In this document: piece by piece, positions 8,861 to 16,984 of the stretch | How positions within the stretch are numbered: position 1 is the stretch's first letter | How the letters are laid out: each line of letters opens with the position of its first letter | NCBI RefSeq assembly: GCF_003234085.1 | Contig: NZ_QKSD01000010.1 | Coordinates: 62,001 to 126,000 of the forward strand | Source of the DNA: Curtobacterium sp. MCPF17_052 | Lineage (GTDB): Bacteria; Actinomycetota; Actinomycetes; Actinomycetales; Microbacteriaceae | DNA: 64,000 nucleotides | Direction: 5' to 3' | Made by a program: the position numbers and the translations under genes | Notes under the pieces: generated by a model | Database searches by the model: none | The model's input: the letters and a program-made list of their open reading frames with translations, nothing else | What the model was told of the DNA's origin: nothing

Positions 8861-8958
8861 GTGCCGACCAACAGGCACCGAACACCAGGCGCCGACCAAC
8901 AGGCACCGGGCAGTAGGTACCGAGCAGTAGGCACTGGCTAGCAGGGGCCGGGCAGCGG
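8861..8958. repeat. degenerate 14-bp tandem array, seven units
   Basis: Seven consecutive 14-mers start at 8861, 8875, 8889, 8903, 8917, 8931 and 8945. The first and third read GTGCCGACCAACAG and GCGCCGACCAACAG; later units drift (GCACCGGGCAGTAG, GTACCGAGCAGTAG). It occupies the 3' flank of the GNAT gene just before a strong terminator and is not an open reading frame I would trust. Confidence 0.85.
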
Positions 8959-8982
8959 GCCCTGGACTCGGTTCGCCCGGCA

Positions 8983-9028
8983 ACGAGGAGGGGCTCCCGG
9001 ACCATCTGGTCCGGGAGCCCCTCCTCGT
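8983..9028. terminator. bidirectional terminator
   Basis: Perfect 22-bp stem (8983-9004 / 9007-9028) with a 2-nt centre between the convergent GNAT gene and the stress-protein gene. It can serve both strands. Confidence 0.9.
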
Positions 9029-9043
9029 CAGTGTGGGTGCTGG

Positions 9044-10189
9044 TCAGTCGCGGCGTTCGTCCTCGCGACGAGCCTGGTCCGTGTCGTCCGTCAGCCGCTC
9101 ACCCGTCTGCGCCTCGGACTCGGGAGCGGCGGTCCGCTCGCCGTAGCGGGGGCCGTCGTTCGTGCCGTACTGGGCCGAACCCTCGGGGCGCTGCGGCGGG
9201 TTCGCGCCGCGGTCACCGGAGGCATCGCGGGCGGCACCGTCGTTCGTGCCGTACCGCGGGCCTCCCGTCGATCCCCGGCGAGCGTCGTCGGCGGGAGCCC
9301 GGCGAGTGGAGTCGTCGTCCGTCCCGTAGCGGGGACCGTCGTTGGTGCCGTACCGGGGACGGCCGTCCGGCGTCGGTGCCGCCTGCTGGCCGGTGCCCGG
9401 CTGCTGGTGCGGCGTCGCGTGGCCGCCGTAGGGTGAGCCCTGCTGGCCCTGCTGGCCCTGCTGGCCGTACTCGCCGTACTGCGGAGCACGGCCCTGCGTC
9501 GGCGCGCCCTGGCCGGGACCGCCCTGCGGAGCACCACCCGGCCCGGCACCGGGACGCCACGGCTGCTGGCCGACCTGACCCTGCTGGCCGTACTGGCCCT
9601 GCTGGCCCTGCTGGCCGACCTGACCCTGCTGGCCGTACTGCCCCGGCTGCCCGCCCTGCTTGGGGTTCCCGGCACCCGGCTGGTCCCACGCCGTGTGCTG
9701 GATCGCGCCGGCCTGCCCGAGGATGCGCTGCGCCTCCCCGGAGAGCTGCGGCTCGACGACGATCTGGTAGTTCGTGGCGAGGACCTGGTGGACGCTCGTG
9801 AAGTCGCGCTGTCGCTTGGTGATGGCGAACGAGACGATGCCGTAGAGCATGCCGAAGCCCGCACCGATGACGGCCGCGGCGGCGAAGAGCCCGCCGGCCG
9901 ACGGTGAGAAGAGGGTGAGGACGATGCCGAAGAAGAACCCGAGCCAGAGCCCGGAGAGCGCGCCAGCGAGGGCCGCGCGGCCGTAGGTCATCTTCCCGGT
10001 GACGCGTTCGACGGTCTTCAGGTCATTGCCGACGATGGCCAGCTTCGCGACCGGGAAGTCCGCTTCGGCGAGCTTCGCGACCACGCGCTGTGCTTCGGGG
10101 TAGCTGTCGTAGGTGCCGAGGACGTCACCGCGGGGCAGCGTGGGGAACGCCTGTGCCGTGCGGCCGCCGAAGGGGCTCTGAGTGCTCAC
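9044..10189 (-). CDS. general stress protein (GS17M/YflT domain) with membrane hairpin and low-complexity tail
   Basis: 381 residues. The N-terminal part (about 20-70, LGTYDSYPEAQRVVAKLAEA...) matches the YflT/GS17M stress domain, followed by two membrane helices (about 80-130) rich in Gly/Ala/Phe. From about residue 185 the chain is a disordered tail: first many QGQ, QYGQQGQVG repeats, then at least five copies of a RYGTNDG-like motif, then charged residues. Chosen start is GTG 10189 (VSTQSPFGG), 6 nt after a GATGAT element on the reverse strand; the longer reading to 10222 adds an unlikely leader. No catalytic residues are apparent; a role in membrane or envelope stress is inferred from the domain only. 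Confidence 0.8.
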   Translation of the reverse strand: MSTQSPFGGRTAQAFPTLPRGDVLGTYDSYPEAQRVVAKLAEADFPVAKLAIVGNDLKTVERVTGKMTYGRAALAGALSGLWLGFFFGIVLTLFSPSAGGLFAAAAVIGAGFGMLYGIVSFAITKRQRDFTSVHQVLATNYQIVVEPQLSGEAQRILGQAGAIQHTAWDQPGAGNPKQGGQPGQYGQQGQVGQQGQQGQYGQQGQVGQQPWRPGAGPGGAPQGGPGQGAPTQGRAPQYGEYGQQGQQGQQGSPYGGHATPHQQPGTGQQAAPTPDGRPRYGTNDGPRYGTDDDSTRRAPADDARRGSTGGPRYGTNDGAARDASGDRGANPPQRPEGSAQYGTNDGPRYGERTAAPESEAQTGERLTDDTDQARREDERRD

Positions 10190-10281
10190 ACAGTCATCAT
10201 CCACCGGGCTCCTTGCGATCACACGAGAACCACCAGGGAAGGGGCGGCGAGCGCGCCGGGGCGAGCGACTACGCTGGACGG

Positions 10282-11613
10282 GTGAGCGCCTCGAAGGTCT
10301 TCGTCGCCCGCTTGGCCGGGTGCTCCGTCTTCGACCCCGCGGGCGATCGGGTGGGCCGGGTCCGGGACGTCCTGGTCGTCTACCGCCGGGTCGACGCCCC
10401 GCAGGTCGTCGGGTTGATCGTCGAGGTCCCCGGCAAGCGCCGGATCTTCGTCAGCATCGGCCGGATCACGTCGATCGGCGCCGGGCAGGTCATCACGACG
10501 GGCCTGGTCAACATGCGCCGCTTCGAGCAGCGCGGTGGTGAGGTCCGGGTGATCGCGGAGATCCTCGGCCGCAAGGTGCTCATCAAGAAGGAGCAGATCC
10601 GCGCCACGATCGAGGACGTCGCGATCGAGGACCACGGGCAGGGCGACTGGTCGATCGCGCAGCTCTTCCTCCGCAAGCCGAAGACCACGCCGTCGCCGTT
10701 CGGCAAGGGTCCGACGACCTTCGCCGCCTGGAACGAGGTCACCGAGGACGAGCTGCCGGGTGAGTCGCAGTCGGCCGAACACGTGATCGCCGCCTACTCG
10801 GACCTGGTGCCCGCCGACCTGGCCTCGACCCTGCTCGACCTGCCGTCCGAGCGACGCTTCGAGGTCGCCGAGGAACTGCCGGACAACCGTCTGGCCGACG
10901 TCCTCGAGGAGATGCCTGACCAGGAGCGGATCGAGATCCTCTCGGCGCTCCGTGACTCCCGTGCCGCCGACGTCCTCGACCAGATGCAGCCCGACGACGC
11001 CGCCGACCTGCTGGCGCAGCTGCCGGCCGAGCGCAGCGAAGCCCTCCTCGAGCTCATGGAGCCGGAAGAGGCGCAAGACGTCCGGATGCTGCTCGAGTAC
11101 GAGCCGGACACCGCGGGCGGTCTGATGACCACCGAGCCGGTGATCCTGTCCGCCGACTCGACCGTCGCCGAGGGTCTCGCCCTGATCCGGCGCCACGAGC
11201 TCGCCCCGGTGCTCGGGGCCGCGGTCTGCGTGACGCTGCCGCCGTACGAGCCGCCGACCGGTCGCTTCCTCGGACTGGTGCACTTCCAGCGGATGCTCCG
11301 GTACCCGCCGAACGAACGCCTCGGCACCCTGATCGACCAGCAGACCGAGCCGGTCAAGGTCGACGCGAGTGCCGCTGAGGTGACCCGCGTGATGGCGACC
11401 TACAACCTCCTGTCCGTCCCCGTGGTCGACGACGCCCACCGACTCGTCGGGGTGGTGACCATCGACGACGTCCTCGACCACGTCCTGCCGGACGACTGGC
11501 GGAGTCAGGACGAGGCCGACGCCAACCCGGGCGCGGTCTCGCGCCCCCGCTCACTGACACGCAGAGCACCGCTGGCCTCGGGAAGGAGGACGACTCGTGG
11601 CACGCACGGATGA
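10282..11613 (+). CDS. MgtE N-terminal domain and CBS domain protein without a transporter part
   Basis: 443 residues, soluble. The first 150 residues look like paired PRC-barrel-like strands (GDRVGRVRDVLVVYR; GRKVLIKKEQIR). Residues about 165-275 are the helical MgtE_N superhelix (repeated ADVLEEMPDQER, ADLLAQLPAER). Two CBS motifs follow (MTTEPVILSADSTVAEGLAL; DASAAEVTRVMATYNLLSVP). The Mg2+-channel membrane domain of MgtE is absent, so it is not a transporter by itself. GTG 10282 is 6 nt after TACGCT (10270-10275). It overlaps the DUF1003 gene by 17 nt and heads the operon MgtE_N - DUF1003 - mrp. Confidence 0.88.
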   Translation: MSASKVFVARLAGCSVFDPAGDRVGRVRDVLVVYRRVDAPQVVGLIVEVPGKRRIFVSIGRITSIGAGQVITTGLVNMRRFEQRGGEVRVIAEILGRKVLIKKEQIRATIEDVAIEDHGQGDWSIAQLFLRKPKTTPSPFGKGPTTFAAWNEVTEDELPGESQSAEHVIAAYSDLVPADLASTLLDLPSERRFEVAEELPDNRLADVLEEMPDQERIEILSALRDSRAADVLDQMQPDDAADLLAQLPAERSEALLELMEPEEAQDVRMLLEYEPDTAGGLMTTEPVILSADSTVAEGLALIRRHELAPVLGAAVCVTLPPYEPPTGRFLGLVHFQRMLRYPPNERLGTLIDQQTEPVKVDASAAEVTRVMATYNLLSVPVVDDAHRLVGVVTIDDVLDHVLPDDWRSQDEADANPGAVSRPRSLTRRAPLASGRRTTRGTHG

Positions 11614-12208
11614 GAACCGCAGGGAACGACCCGAGGAACGTCTCGACTCCCCGAAGGGCATGCGTACCCGCGTCCTGCCGACCCGGCGCCGTGGGCGCGG
11701 GGACGCCTTCGGTCGCGCCACCGAGGGAATCGCCCGCGCGATGGGCACCCCCTGGTTCCTCATCGGCCTGACGCTCTTCTGCGTGCTGTGGATGGGCTGG
11801 AACATCCTGACGCCGAAGTCGTGGCAGTTCGACTCCGCCGCGATCGGCTTCACCGCCCTCACCCTCGTGCTGTCACTGCAGGCCTCGTACGCGGCGCCGC
11901 TGATCCTGCTCGCGCAGAACCGCCAGGACGACCGAGACCGTGTGCAGTTCGAGCAGGACCGGCAGCGGGCCGAGCGGAACCTGGCCGACACCGAGTACCT
12001 CGCCCGCGAGGTCGTGGCACTCCGCCTGGCGATGCGCGACATGGCCTCGAAGGACTTCATCCGCGCCGAGCTGCGGTCACTGCTCGAGGAGCTCGACCGC
12101 CGGGACGGCGACCCCGAGGACCTCGACGACCTGGACGACCGAGACCGAGACCGCGCGCGGAGCCAGGGGCACGACCGTGGCCACGACCGTTCGGTGACAC
12201 GTGGCTGA
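11597..12208 (+). CDS. DUF1003 family membrane protein
   Basis: 203 residues with two membrane helices at about 52-70 (PWFLIGLTLFCVLWMGWNIL) and 80-105 (FTALTLVLSLQASYAAPLIL), then a coiled-coil-like segment (NRQDDRDRVQFEQDRQRAER) and a charged Asp/Arg tail. Function unknown. GTG 11597 has a strong Shine-Dalgarno, GGAAGGAGG (11581-11589), inside the end of the preceding gene. The stop overlaps the mrp start. The pairing with an MgtE_N/CBS protein and Mrp is also found in mycobacteria. Confidence 0.9.
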   Translation: MARTDENRRERPEERLDSPKGMRTRVLPTRRRGRGDAFGRATEGIARAMGTPWFLIGLTLFCVLWMGWNILTPKSWQFDSAAIGFTALTLVLSLQASYAAPLILLAQNRQDDRDRVQFEQDRQRAERNLADTEYLAREVVALRLAMRDMASKDFIRAELRSLLEELDRRDGDPEDLDDLDDRDRDRARSQGHDRGHDRSVTRG

Positions 12209-13361
12209 CGTCTCCCGGCCGGAGGACCAGCTCGCCACGGCGGTCCTCGCTGCCCTCGGCCGCGTCATCGACCCCGAGATCCGCCGCCCGGTGACCGAGC
12301 TGGACATGATCCGCGGGGTCGACGTGCAGCCGGGAGGCTCGGTGCGCGTCGACCTGCAACTCACGATCGTGGGGTGTCCGGCTGCCGACACCATCGAGCG
12401 GGACGTCCGGGCCGCCGCCGGTTCCGTGGCGGGTGTCACGGCGGTCGACGTCGACGTGTCCGTGATGGACCCCGCCGTGCGTCGTGCCCTCACGGAGCGG
12501 CTGCGCGAGGGCCGTCCGCAGGGCGTCCAGTTCACCCCGGACTCGTTGACCCGCGTCATCGCGGTGACGAGCGGCAAGGGCGGCGTCGGCAAGTCCACGG
12601 TGACGGCGAACCTGGCCGTCGCCCTCGCCCGTCGTGGGCAGCGCGTCGGCATCGTCGACGTCGACGTGCACGGCTTCAGCATCCCGGGCCTGATGGGCCT
12701 CACCGACGAGCACGGCGTCGCGCCTCGCCCGACCCGCGTGGACAGCATGATCCTGCCGCCGGTCGCCCACGAGGTGAAGGTCGTCTCGATCGGCATGTTC
12801 GTCGACGACGTCTCCACCGCGGTGTCCTGGCGCGGGCCGATGCTGCACCGGACGGTCAACCAGTTCCTGTCCGACGTGTGGTTCGGTGACCTCGACGTGC
12901 TCCTGCTCGACATGCCGCCCGGCACCGGTGACGTGGCGATCTCCGTCGGCCAGCTCCTGCCGCACGCCGAGGTCCTCGTCGTGACCACGCCACAGGCTGC
13001 TGCGGCGGACGTCGCCGAACGCAGCGGGATCGTCGCCCGGCAGACGGGTCAGCGGGTGATCGGCGTCGTCGAGAACATGGCGGGACTCGTGCAACCCGAC
13101 GGCAGCGTGCTGCACCTCTTCGGCGAGGGCGGCGGCGACGAGACCGCCCGACGGCTCTCCCGCGGGCAGGACTCCCCCGTGCCGGTGCTCGGCCGGGTGC
13201 CGCTCTCGGTGCCGCTGCGCGCCGGGGGTGATGTGGGCCTCCCGGTCGTGCTGGGTGACCCGACGGACGCCGCAGCCGTCGCGCTAAACGCGGTGGCGGA
13301 GCGGCTCACCGCGATGGGTCGCGGGTTGGCCGGGCGGAAGCTCGGCCTCTCGCTGTCGTGA
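12201..13361 (+). CDS. mrp: Mrp/NBP35-family P-loop ATPase with N-terminal MIP18/DUF59 domain
   Basis: Putative Fe-S cluster carrier or assembly ATPase of 386 residues. Residues 8-95 are the DUF59 domain (GRVIDPEIRRPVTELDMIRG); the ATPase follows with deviant Walker A TSGKGGVGKST near 120, switch DVDVHGFS, and LLLDMPPGTGD near 235. The cysteine pair (CxxC) that many Mrp/ApbC proteins use to bridge a cluster is replaced by AGLVQPDGSVLHLFGEGGG, with no cysteine there. GTG 12201 overlaps the DUF1003 stop by 8 nt. It converges with tatB, the stops being 10 nt apart. Confidence 0.93.
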   Translation: MADVSRPEDQLATAVLAALGRVIDPEIRRPVTELDMIRGVDVQPGGSVRVDLQLTIVGCPAADTIERDVRAAAGSVAGVTAVDVDVSVMDPAVRRALTERLREGRPQGVQFTPDSLTRVIAVTSGKGGVGKSTVTANLAVALARRGQRVGIVDVDVHGFSIPGLMGLTDEHGVAPRPTRVDSMILPPVAHEVKVVSIGMFVDDVSTAVSWRGPMLHRTVNQFLSDVWFGDLDVLLLDMPPGTGDVAISVGQLLPHAEVLVVTTPQAAAADVAERSGIVARQTGQRVIGVVENMAGLVQPDGSVLHLFGEGGGDETARRLSRGQDSPVPVLGRVPLSVPLRAGGDVGLPVVLGDPTDAAAVALNAVAERLTAMGRGLAGRKLGLSLS

Positions 13362-13371
13362 GGCGGCTGCG

Positions 13372-13746
13372 TCAGGTCGCTTCGGCGTCGTACGGTGCCG
13401 GCTCGCCAGCGGCCAACGGCACGATCGGCGCGGGTGCGCGGACCTTCGCCGCAGTCACCGTCGCCGCGGCCGCAGCCGCCTCGGCACCGGCGGACGGGGA
13501 GTCGAGCAGGGCGTCGCGGATGATCCGACGCGGGTCGTACTGACGCGGGTCCAGCTTCTGCCAGTCCACGTCGTCGAAGTCGGGGCCCATCTCCTCGCGC
13601 ATCCGGTCCTTCGCGGTGTCCGCGAACCGGCGGACGGCCTTGACGAAGTCGGCGAGCTTCTGGGCGTACACGGGCAACCGCTGCGGCCCGAGCAACAGCA
13701 CGGCGATGATCCCGATGAGCAGGATCTTGTCGAGCTGGATGTTCAC
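13372..13746 (-). CDS. tatB: Sec-independent protein translocase subunit TatB
   Basis: Twin-arginine translocase component of 124 residues. The N-terminal transmembrane helix ILLIGIIAVLLLGPQRLPVY (with the Gly-Pro hinge typical of TatA/B) is followed by an amphipathic helix (AQKLADFVKAVRRFADTAKDR) and an Ala-rich disordered tail. Length and tail fit TatB better than TatA. The tatA/tatC genes are not in the window. It is divergent from the O-methyltransferase. Confidence 0.9.
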   Translation of the reverse strand: MNIQLDKILLIGIIAVLLLGPQRLPVYAQKLADFVKAVRRFADTAKDRMREEMGPDFDDVDWQKLDPRQYDPRRIIRDALLDSPSAGAEAAAAAATVTAAKVRAPAPIVPLAAGEPAPYDAEAT

Positions 13747-13809
13747 GGGAGCGAGCCTAACGCGTGGAGTCGGCGAGTCACCCGTAGAGTTGACCGACGA
13801 GGAGTGTGC

Positions 13810-14442
13810 GTGTCAGAGAAAGACTCGAACTGGAAGTTCGCGGAGGACATCGTCTCCGAACCCGACGGTGTCGCCCGTGCCCGTGAGCGCTCCCTCGAGC
13901 TCGGGGTCGAAGCCGTCTCACCCGCCATCGGCGCGCAGATGAGCGTGATCGCGGCCGCCTCGCGGGCGACGAGCATCATCGAGATCGGCACCGGGCTCGG
14001 CGTCTCCGGGCTGTACCTGCTCGCGGGTGCACCCGATGCGACCCTGACGACGATCGACATCGAGATCGACCACCAGCAGGACGCCCGGGACGCCTTCATC
14101 GCCGCCGGCACCGCGCCCGGACGGGTCCGACTGATCCCGGGCCGCGCCGCGCAGGTGCTGCCGCGGATGAACGACGCCTCGTACGACGTCGTGCTCATCG
14201 ACGCCGACCCGGAGCACGTCATCGAGTACGTCGAGCACGGCCTGCGGCTGGCGAAGACCGGTGGCACCGTGCTCGTCCCGCACGCGCTGTGGCGCGGCAA
14301 GGTCGCGGACCCCGTCAAGCGGGACCGCGCGACGACCGACTTCCGGCTGCTCCTGACCGAGGTGTCGACCTCCGGTGCGGTCCGCAGCGCCCTGTCCCCC
14401 GCGGGCGACGGGCTGCTGCAGATGACGAAGCTCACCGACTGA
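13810..14442 (+). CDS. class I SAM-dependent O-methyltransferase family protein
   Basis: 210 residues of the catechol-O-methyltransferase-like family. The SAM-binding motif IIEIGTGLGVSGLYL is near residues 58-72, followed by acidic TTIDIEIDHQ and the metal-region motif VVLIDADPEHV near 135. Two GTGs are possible (13804, 13810); the second has GAGGAG five bases ahead and gives VSEKDSNWKF, so I chose it. TAGAGT (13785-13790) is the likely -10. Substrate unknown. In mycobacteria a homologue also lies near tatB and mrp. Confidence 0.9.
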   Translation: MSEKDSNWKFAEDIVSEPDGVARARERSLELGVEAVSPAIGAQMSVIAAASRATSIIEIGTGLGVSGLYLLAGAPDATLTTIDIEIDHQQDARDAFIAAGTAPGRVRLIPGRAAQVLPRMNDASYDVVLIDADPEHVIEYVEHGLRLAKTGGTVLVPHALWRGKVADPVKRDRATTDFRLLLTEVSTSGAVRSALSPAGDGLLQMTKLTD

Positions 14443-14564
14443 CCGAGGCCGCATGGCGTGCCGCCCGCGGTTCGCCGCGGTCGCACGGCGTGCTGCCGAC
14501 CGCCCGGTTCGGCGGCCGTTCGTACGACGTCGGAGCGCGACCAGGGCCGGCCGGGAGGCACGAC

Positions 14565-15302
14565 TCACGCCAGGTGCCGCAGGTACCGCTCCGGAGCCTC
14601 GAGGAACGCCCGCTGGTTCCGGACGAGATCCAGGTCTGCCCAGGCGCTCCGACGGATGCCCCACTCCCCCACCTCGAGGACGGTCGCGTCCGGGAACGCG
14701 GCGAGCACCGGCGAGTGCGTCGACAGGATCACCTGACCGACACCGTCCTCGACGATGGACTGCAGGAGCGCGATCAGCGACAGGCAGCCCGAGAACGACA
14801 GCGCCGACTCCGGTTCGTCGAGCAGCCACAGCCCGGGCCACCGCGCCCGGTCGATGACGAAGTCCAGGAACGACTCGCCGTGGCTACGCTCGTGGAACCG
14901 CGGCTCGGGGCGGCTCGGGTTCGGGTGCTGCTCCAGGTAGGTGAAGAAACCGTGCATGGTCTCGGCACGCAGGAAGAACCCACTGCGCGCTGCCCCGAAG
15001 TCGCGAACCAGACGGATGTGTTCCCACAGGTCGGACTCGGACGGTCGTGTCGAGTGCCCGGACCCGGTCGATCCGCCCTCCGGCGCCATGCCGAACGCCA
15101 GTGCGATCGCCTCGACCAGGGTCGACTTCCCGACGCCGTTCTCACCGACCAGCACCGTGACGGGACCGAGTTCGAGCCCCTCGTCGAGCAGCTGCCGGAC
15201 CGGCGCCAGGGTCGCCGGCCAGTCGTCGCGCGGCATCGGGTCCGGGTCGAGGTACTCCTCGATGCGGCGGACCGGCAGGTTGCGGACGCGGTCCCGGGGC
15301 AC
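14565..15302 (-). CDS. small AAA/ABC-type ATPase (predicted DNA-repair-like ATPase)
   Basis: 245 residues, essentially one ATPase head of the RecF/SMC/ABC class: Walker A GENGVGKST near residue 50, a Q-loop region, an ALSFSG signature, Walker B LWLLDEPESAL near 160 and an H-switch ILSTHSP near 200. No coiled coil or nuclease domain is present. GTG 15302 was chosen because it follows a CATGAT element by 6 nt on the reverse strand; readings upstream lose family-like sequence. The role is unknown and it is not obviously linked to its neighbours. Confidence 0.85.
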   Translation of the reverse strand: MPRDRVRNLPVRRIEEYLDPDPMPRDDWPATLAPVRQLLDEGLELGPVTVLVGENGVGKSTLVEAIALAFGMAPEGGSTGSGHSTRPSESDLWEHIRLVRDFGAARSGFFLRAETMHGFFTYLEQHPNPSRPEPRFHERSHGESFLDFVIDRARWPGLWLLDEPESALSFSGCLSLIALLQSIVEDGVGQVILSTHSPVLAAFPDATVLEVGEWGIRRSAWADLDLVRNQRAFLEAPERYLRHLA

Positions 15303-15403
15303 GTGACCATCATGCCGGGCGGGACCGACAGCCTCCAGGCCGGGGCTCCGATCGGGCGTCCGCCGGCGGGTCATCCCCACCGGGTCTCCGCCGATGACGG
15401 ACG

Positions 15404-15443
15404 CACGGAAGGCCCGGGACGTACGCGTCCCGGACCTTCCGTG
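15404..15443. terminator. terminator of the DUF3117 gene
   Basis: 18-bp stem (15404-15421 / 15426-15443) with one G-T mismatch and a 4-nt loop, directly downstream (reverse strand) of the DUF3117 stop at 15460. Confidence 0.85.
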
Positions 15444-15459
15444 GTGGTGCGTCGACGAA

Positions 15460-15630
15460 CTAGGCCGAGACGACCTCTGCCAGTGCGTCGTGGAGTTCCT
15501 TGGCCTCGGCGTCGTTGACCGAGACCACCAGGCGGCCTCCACCCTCGAGCGGAACCCGCACGATGATGAGTCGACCCTCCTTGACAGCCTCCATCGGCCC
15601 GTCGCCGGTCCTCGGCTTCATTGCTGCCAT
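15460..15630 (-). CDS. DUF3117 family small protein
   Basis: A 56-residue protein, MAAMKPRTGDGPMEAVKEGR at the N-terminus and an IIVRVPLEGGGRLVV strand pair in the middle. It is a small, highly conserved actinobacterial family of unknown function. It is found in-frame as the tail of a longer false reading. The ATG at 15630 has GAAAGGGG about 10 nt ahead (reverse strand), and GATAAT at 15672-15667 is a good -10, giving a short leader. Confidence 0.92.
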   Translation of the reverse strand: MAAMKPRTGDGPMEAVKEGRLIIVRVPLEGGGRLVVSVNDAEAKELHDALAEVVSA

Positions 15631-15666
15631 CAGATTGTCCCCTTTCGTGCAGTACGAACAGGGGCC

Positions 15667-15672
15667 ATTATC
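15667..15672 (-). promoter_or_regulatory. -10 element for the DUF3117 gene
   Basis: GATAAT on the reverse strand, 36 nt before the ATG. It is one of the few near-consensus -10 boxes in the window that is not placed for a leaderless transcript. Confidence 0.55.
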
Positions 15673-15736
15673 CCGTAGACAGGCACGACTGCGAAACCGC
15701 CCAGGTCGGGGGTGCTCCCTGAGCGCACCCTGAGCG

Positions 15737-16984
15737 TCACGGCGGCGTCCAGTCGTACCCGTCCACCCACCAGCAGAAGTACAGCCAGGTCCACTGCAGG
15801 ACGACCGCCAGGACCACCATCGCGACCCGGTAGACCCGCGATCGGGGCAGCGCGACGACCCCGAGCAGCGGGGCGATCGGCAGCAGGATCCGCCACGTGC
15901 TGGACTGCGGGAAGAACACCGCCAGCAGGTACACCAGGTACGCGACACCCCACAGTCGGAGCTCCAGGCCGATGCGCCGAGCGGCTGGCTGGAACACCAC
16001 GGCGACGAAGCCGACCAGCACCACGACCAGCAGGATCGTGCCCGCCGGCTGGTGGAACCACCACCCGAAGCCCTGCACCCACGGGGTGAAGGGCACGAGG
16101 TCCCCCCAGCCGATGTACGACGACCGCCAGGCGAGCTCGGTGTCGGTGTACGCGCGTGGCACACCCGTGGCTGCCCAGGCGATCGCGGGCCAGGCCAGAC
16201 CGACCAGTCCGGACACCACGGCAACGATCGCCGGGGCGACGGCCGTCCGCACCGTCAGCCGCTCGGGCATCCGGAGCCAGGCCGGACGGAGCACACCGAC
16301 GACCACGAACAGGCCCATCAGGAGGGCGAACGCCAGACCGGTCGGACGGGTGATCCCGAGGAGCAGGACCACGGGCAGCATCGCCCAGTACCGCCGCTGC
16401 ACCAGGAGCAGCAACGCGACGAGCAGGAGCAGCAGCCCCATCGCCTCGGCGTAGGCGACCTGGAACACCACCGAGACCGGAGCGACGCAGAACAGGACCG
16501 TGGCGAAGGTCGCGCGGGCCGGGTCGAGGAAGCGCCCCATCAGACGCCGGAAGACCAGGGCCGCGCCCCAGCCGGCGAGGAGCGACACTCCGACGGCCAC
16601 GAACTCGAACGATGCGCCGGTGACCGTCATGAGTGCCCGGACCATGAACGGGTACGCGGGCATGAACGCCCACGCGTTCTCGGTCACGTGCCCGGCGGCG
16701 TCGATCGGCAGCGTCGACGGGTAGCCGGACGCGGCGATCACCCGGTACCAGGCGCCGTCCCAGATCGAGGCGAACGACAGGTACGACGGGTGCTGCACCG
16801 TGAACGAGTTCGCGGTCTGGATCCGCGCGAAGCCGGACATCAGCGCCGTCGTCAGGACGCGCGAGAGCGTGTAGACGACGGTGATCCGCAGCCACCACGG
16901 CAGCAGTCGCCACCGGACGACCAGCCACGACCGCCCCGCTCGCGGCGACCGTGCGCGGGGCACGGCCGACGAGGCGGTGGTCAC
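15737..16984 (-). CDS. GT-C membrane glycosyltransferase, PIG-V mannosyltransferase-like
   Basis: About 415 residues with ten or more membrane helices. The first extracytoplasmic loop carries [19 protein letters not shown], the WDxxWY pattern of PIG-V/GT-C enzymes that take sugars from polyprenyl phosphate. It probably adds mannose or another hexose to an envelope glycan or protein; acceptor unknown. The GTG at 16984 overlaps the dapE stop as GTGA, so I preferred it over GTG 16996 (MADGV...). It forms an operon downstream of dapE. Confidence 0.8.
   Translation of the reverse strand: MTTASSAVPRARSPRAGRSWLVVRWRLLPWWLRITVVYTLSRVLTTALMSGFARIQTANSFTVQHPSYLSFASIWDGAWYRVIAASGYPSTLPIDAAGHVTENAWAFMPAYPFMVRALMTVTGASFEFVAVGVSLLAGWGAALVFRRLMGRFLDPARATFATVLFCVAPVSVVFQVAYAEAMGLLLLLVALLLLVQRRYWAMLPVVLLLGITRPTGLAFALLMGLFVVVGVLRPAWLRMPERLTVRTAVAPAIVAVVSGLVGLAWPAIAWAATGVPRAYTDTELAWRSSYIGWGDLVPFTPWVQGFGWWFHQPAGTILLVVVLVGFVAVVFQPAARRIGLELRLWGVAYLVYLLAVFFPQSSTWRILLPIAPLLGVVALPRSRVYRVAMVVLAVVLQWTWLYFCWWVDGYDWTPP

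Noticed and set aside
8861-8958. CRISPR or minisatellite gene
   Set aside because: Units are 14 bp, contiguous and diverged; no spacers.
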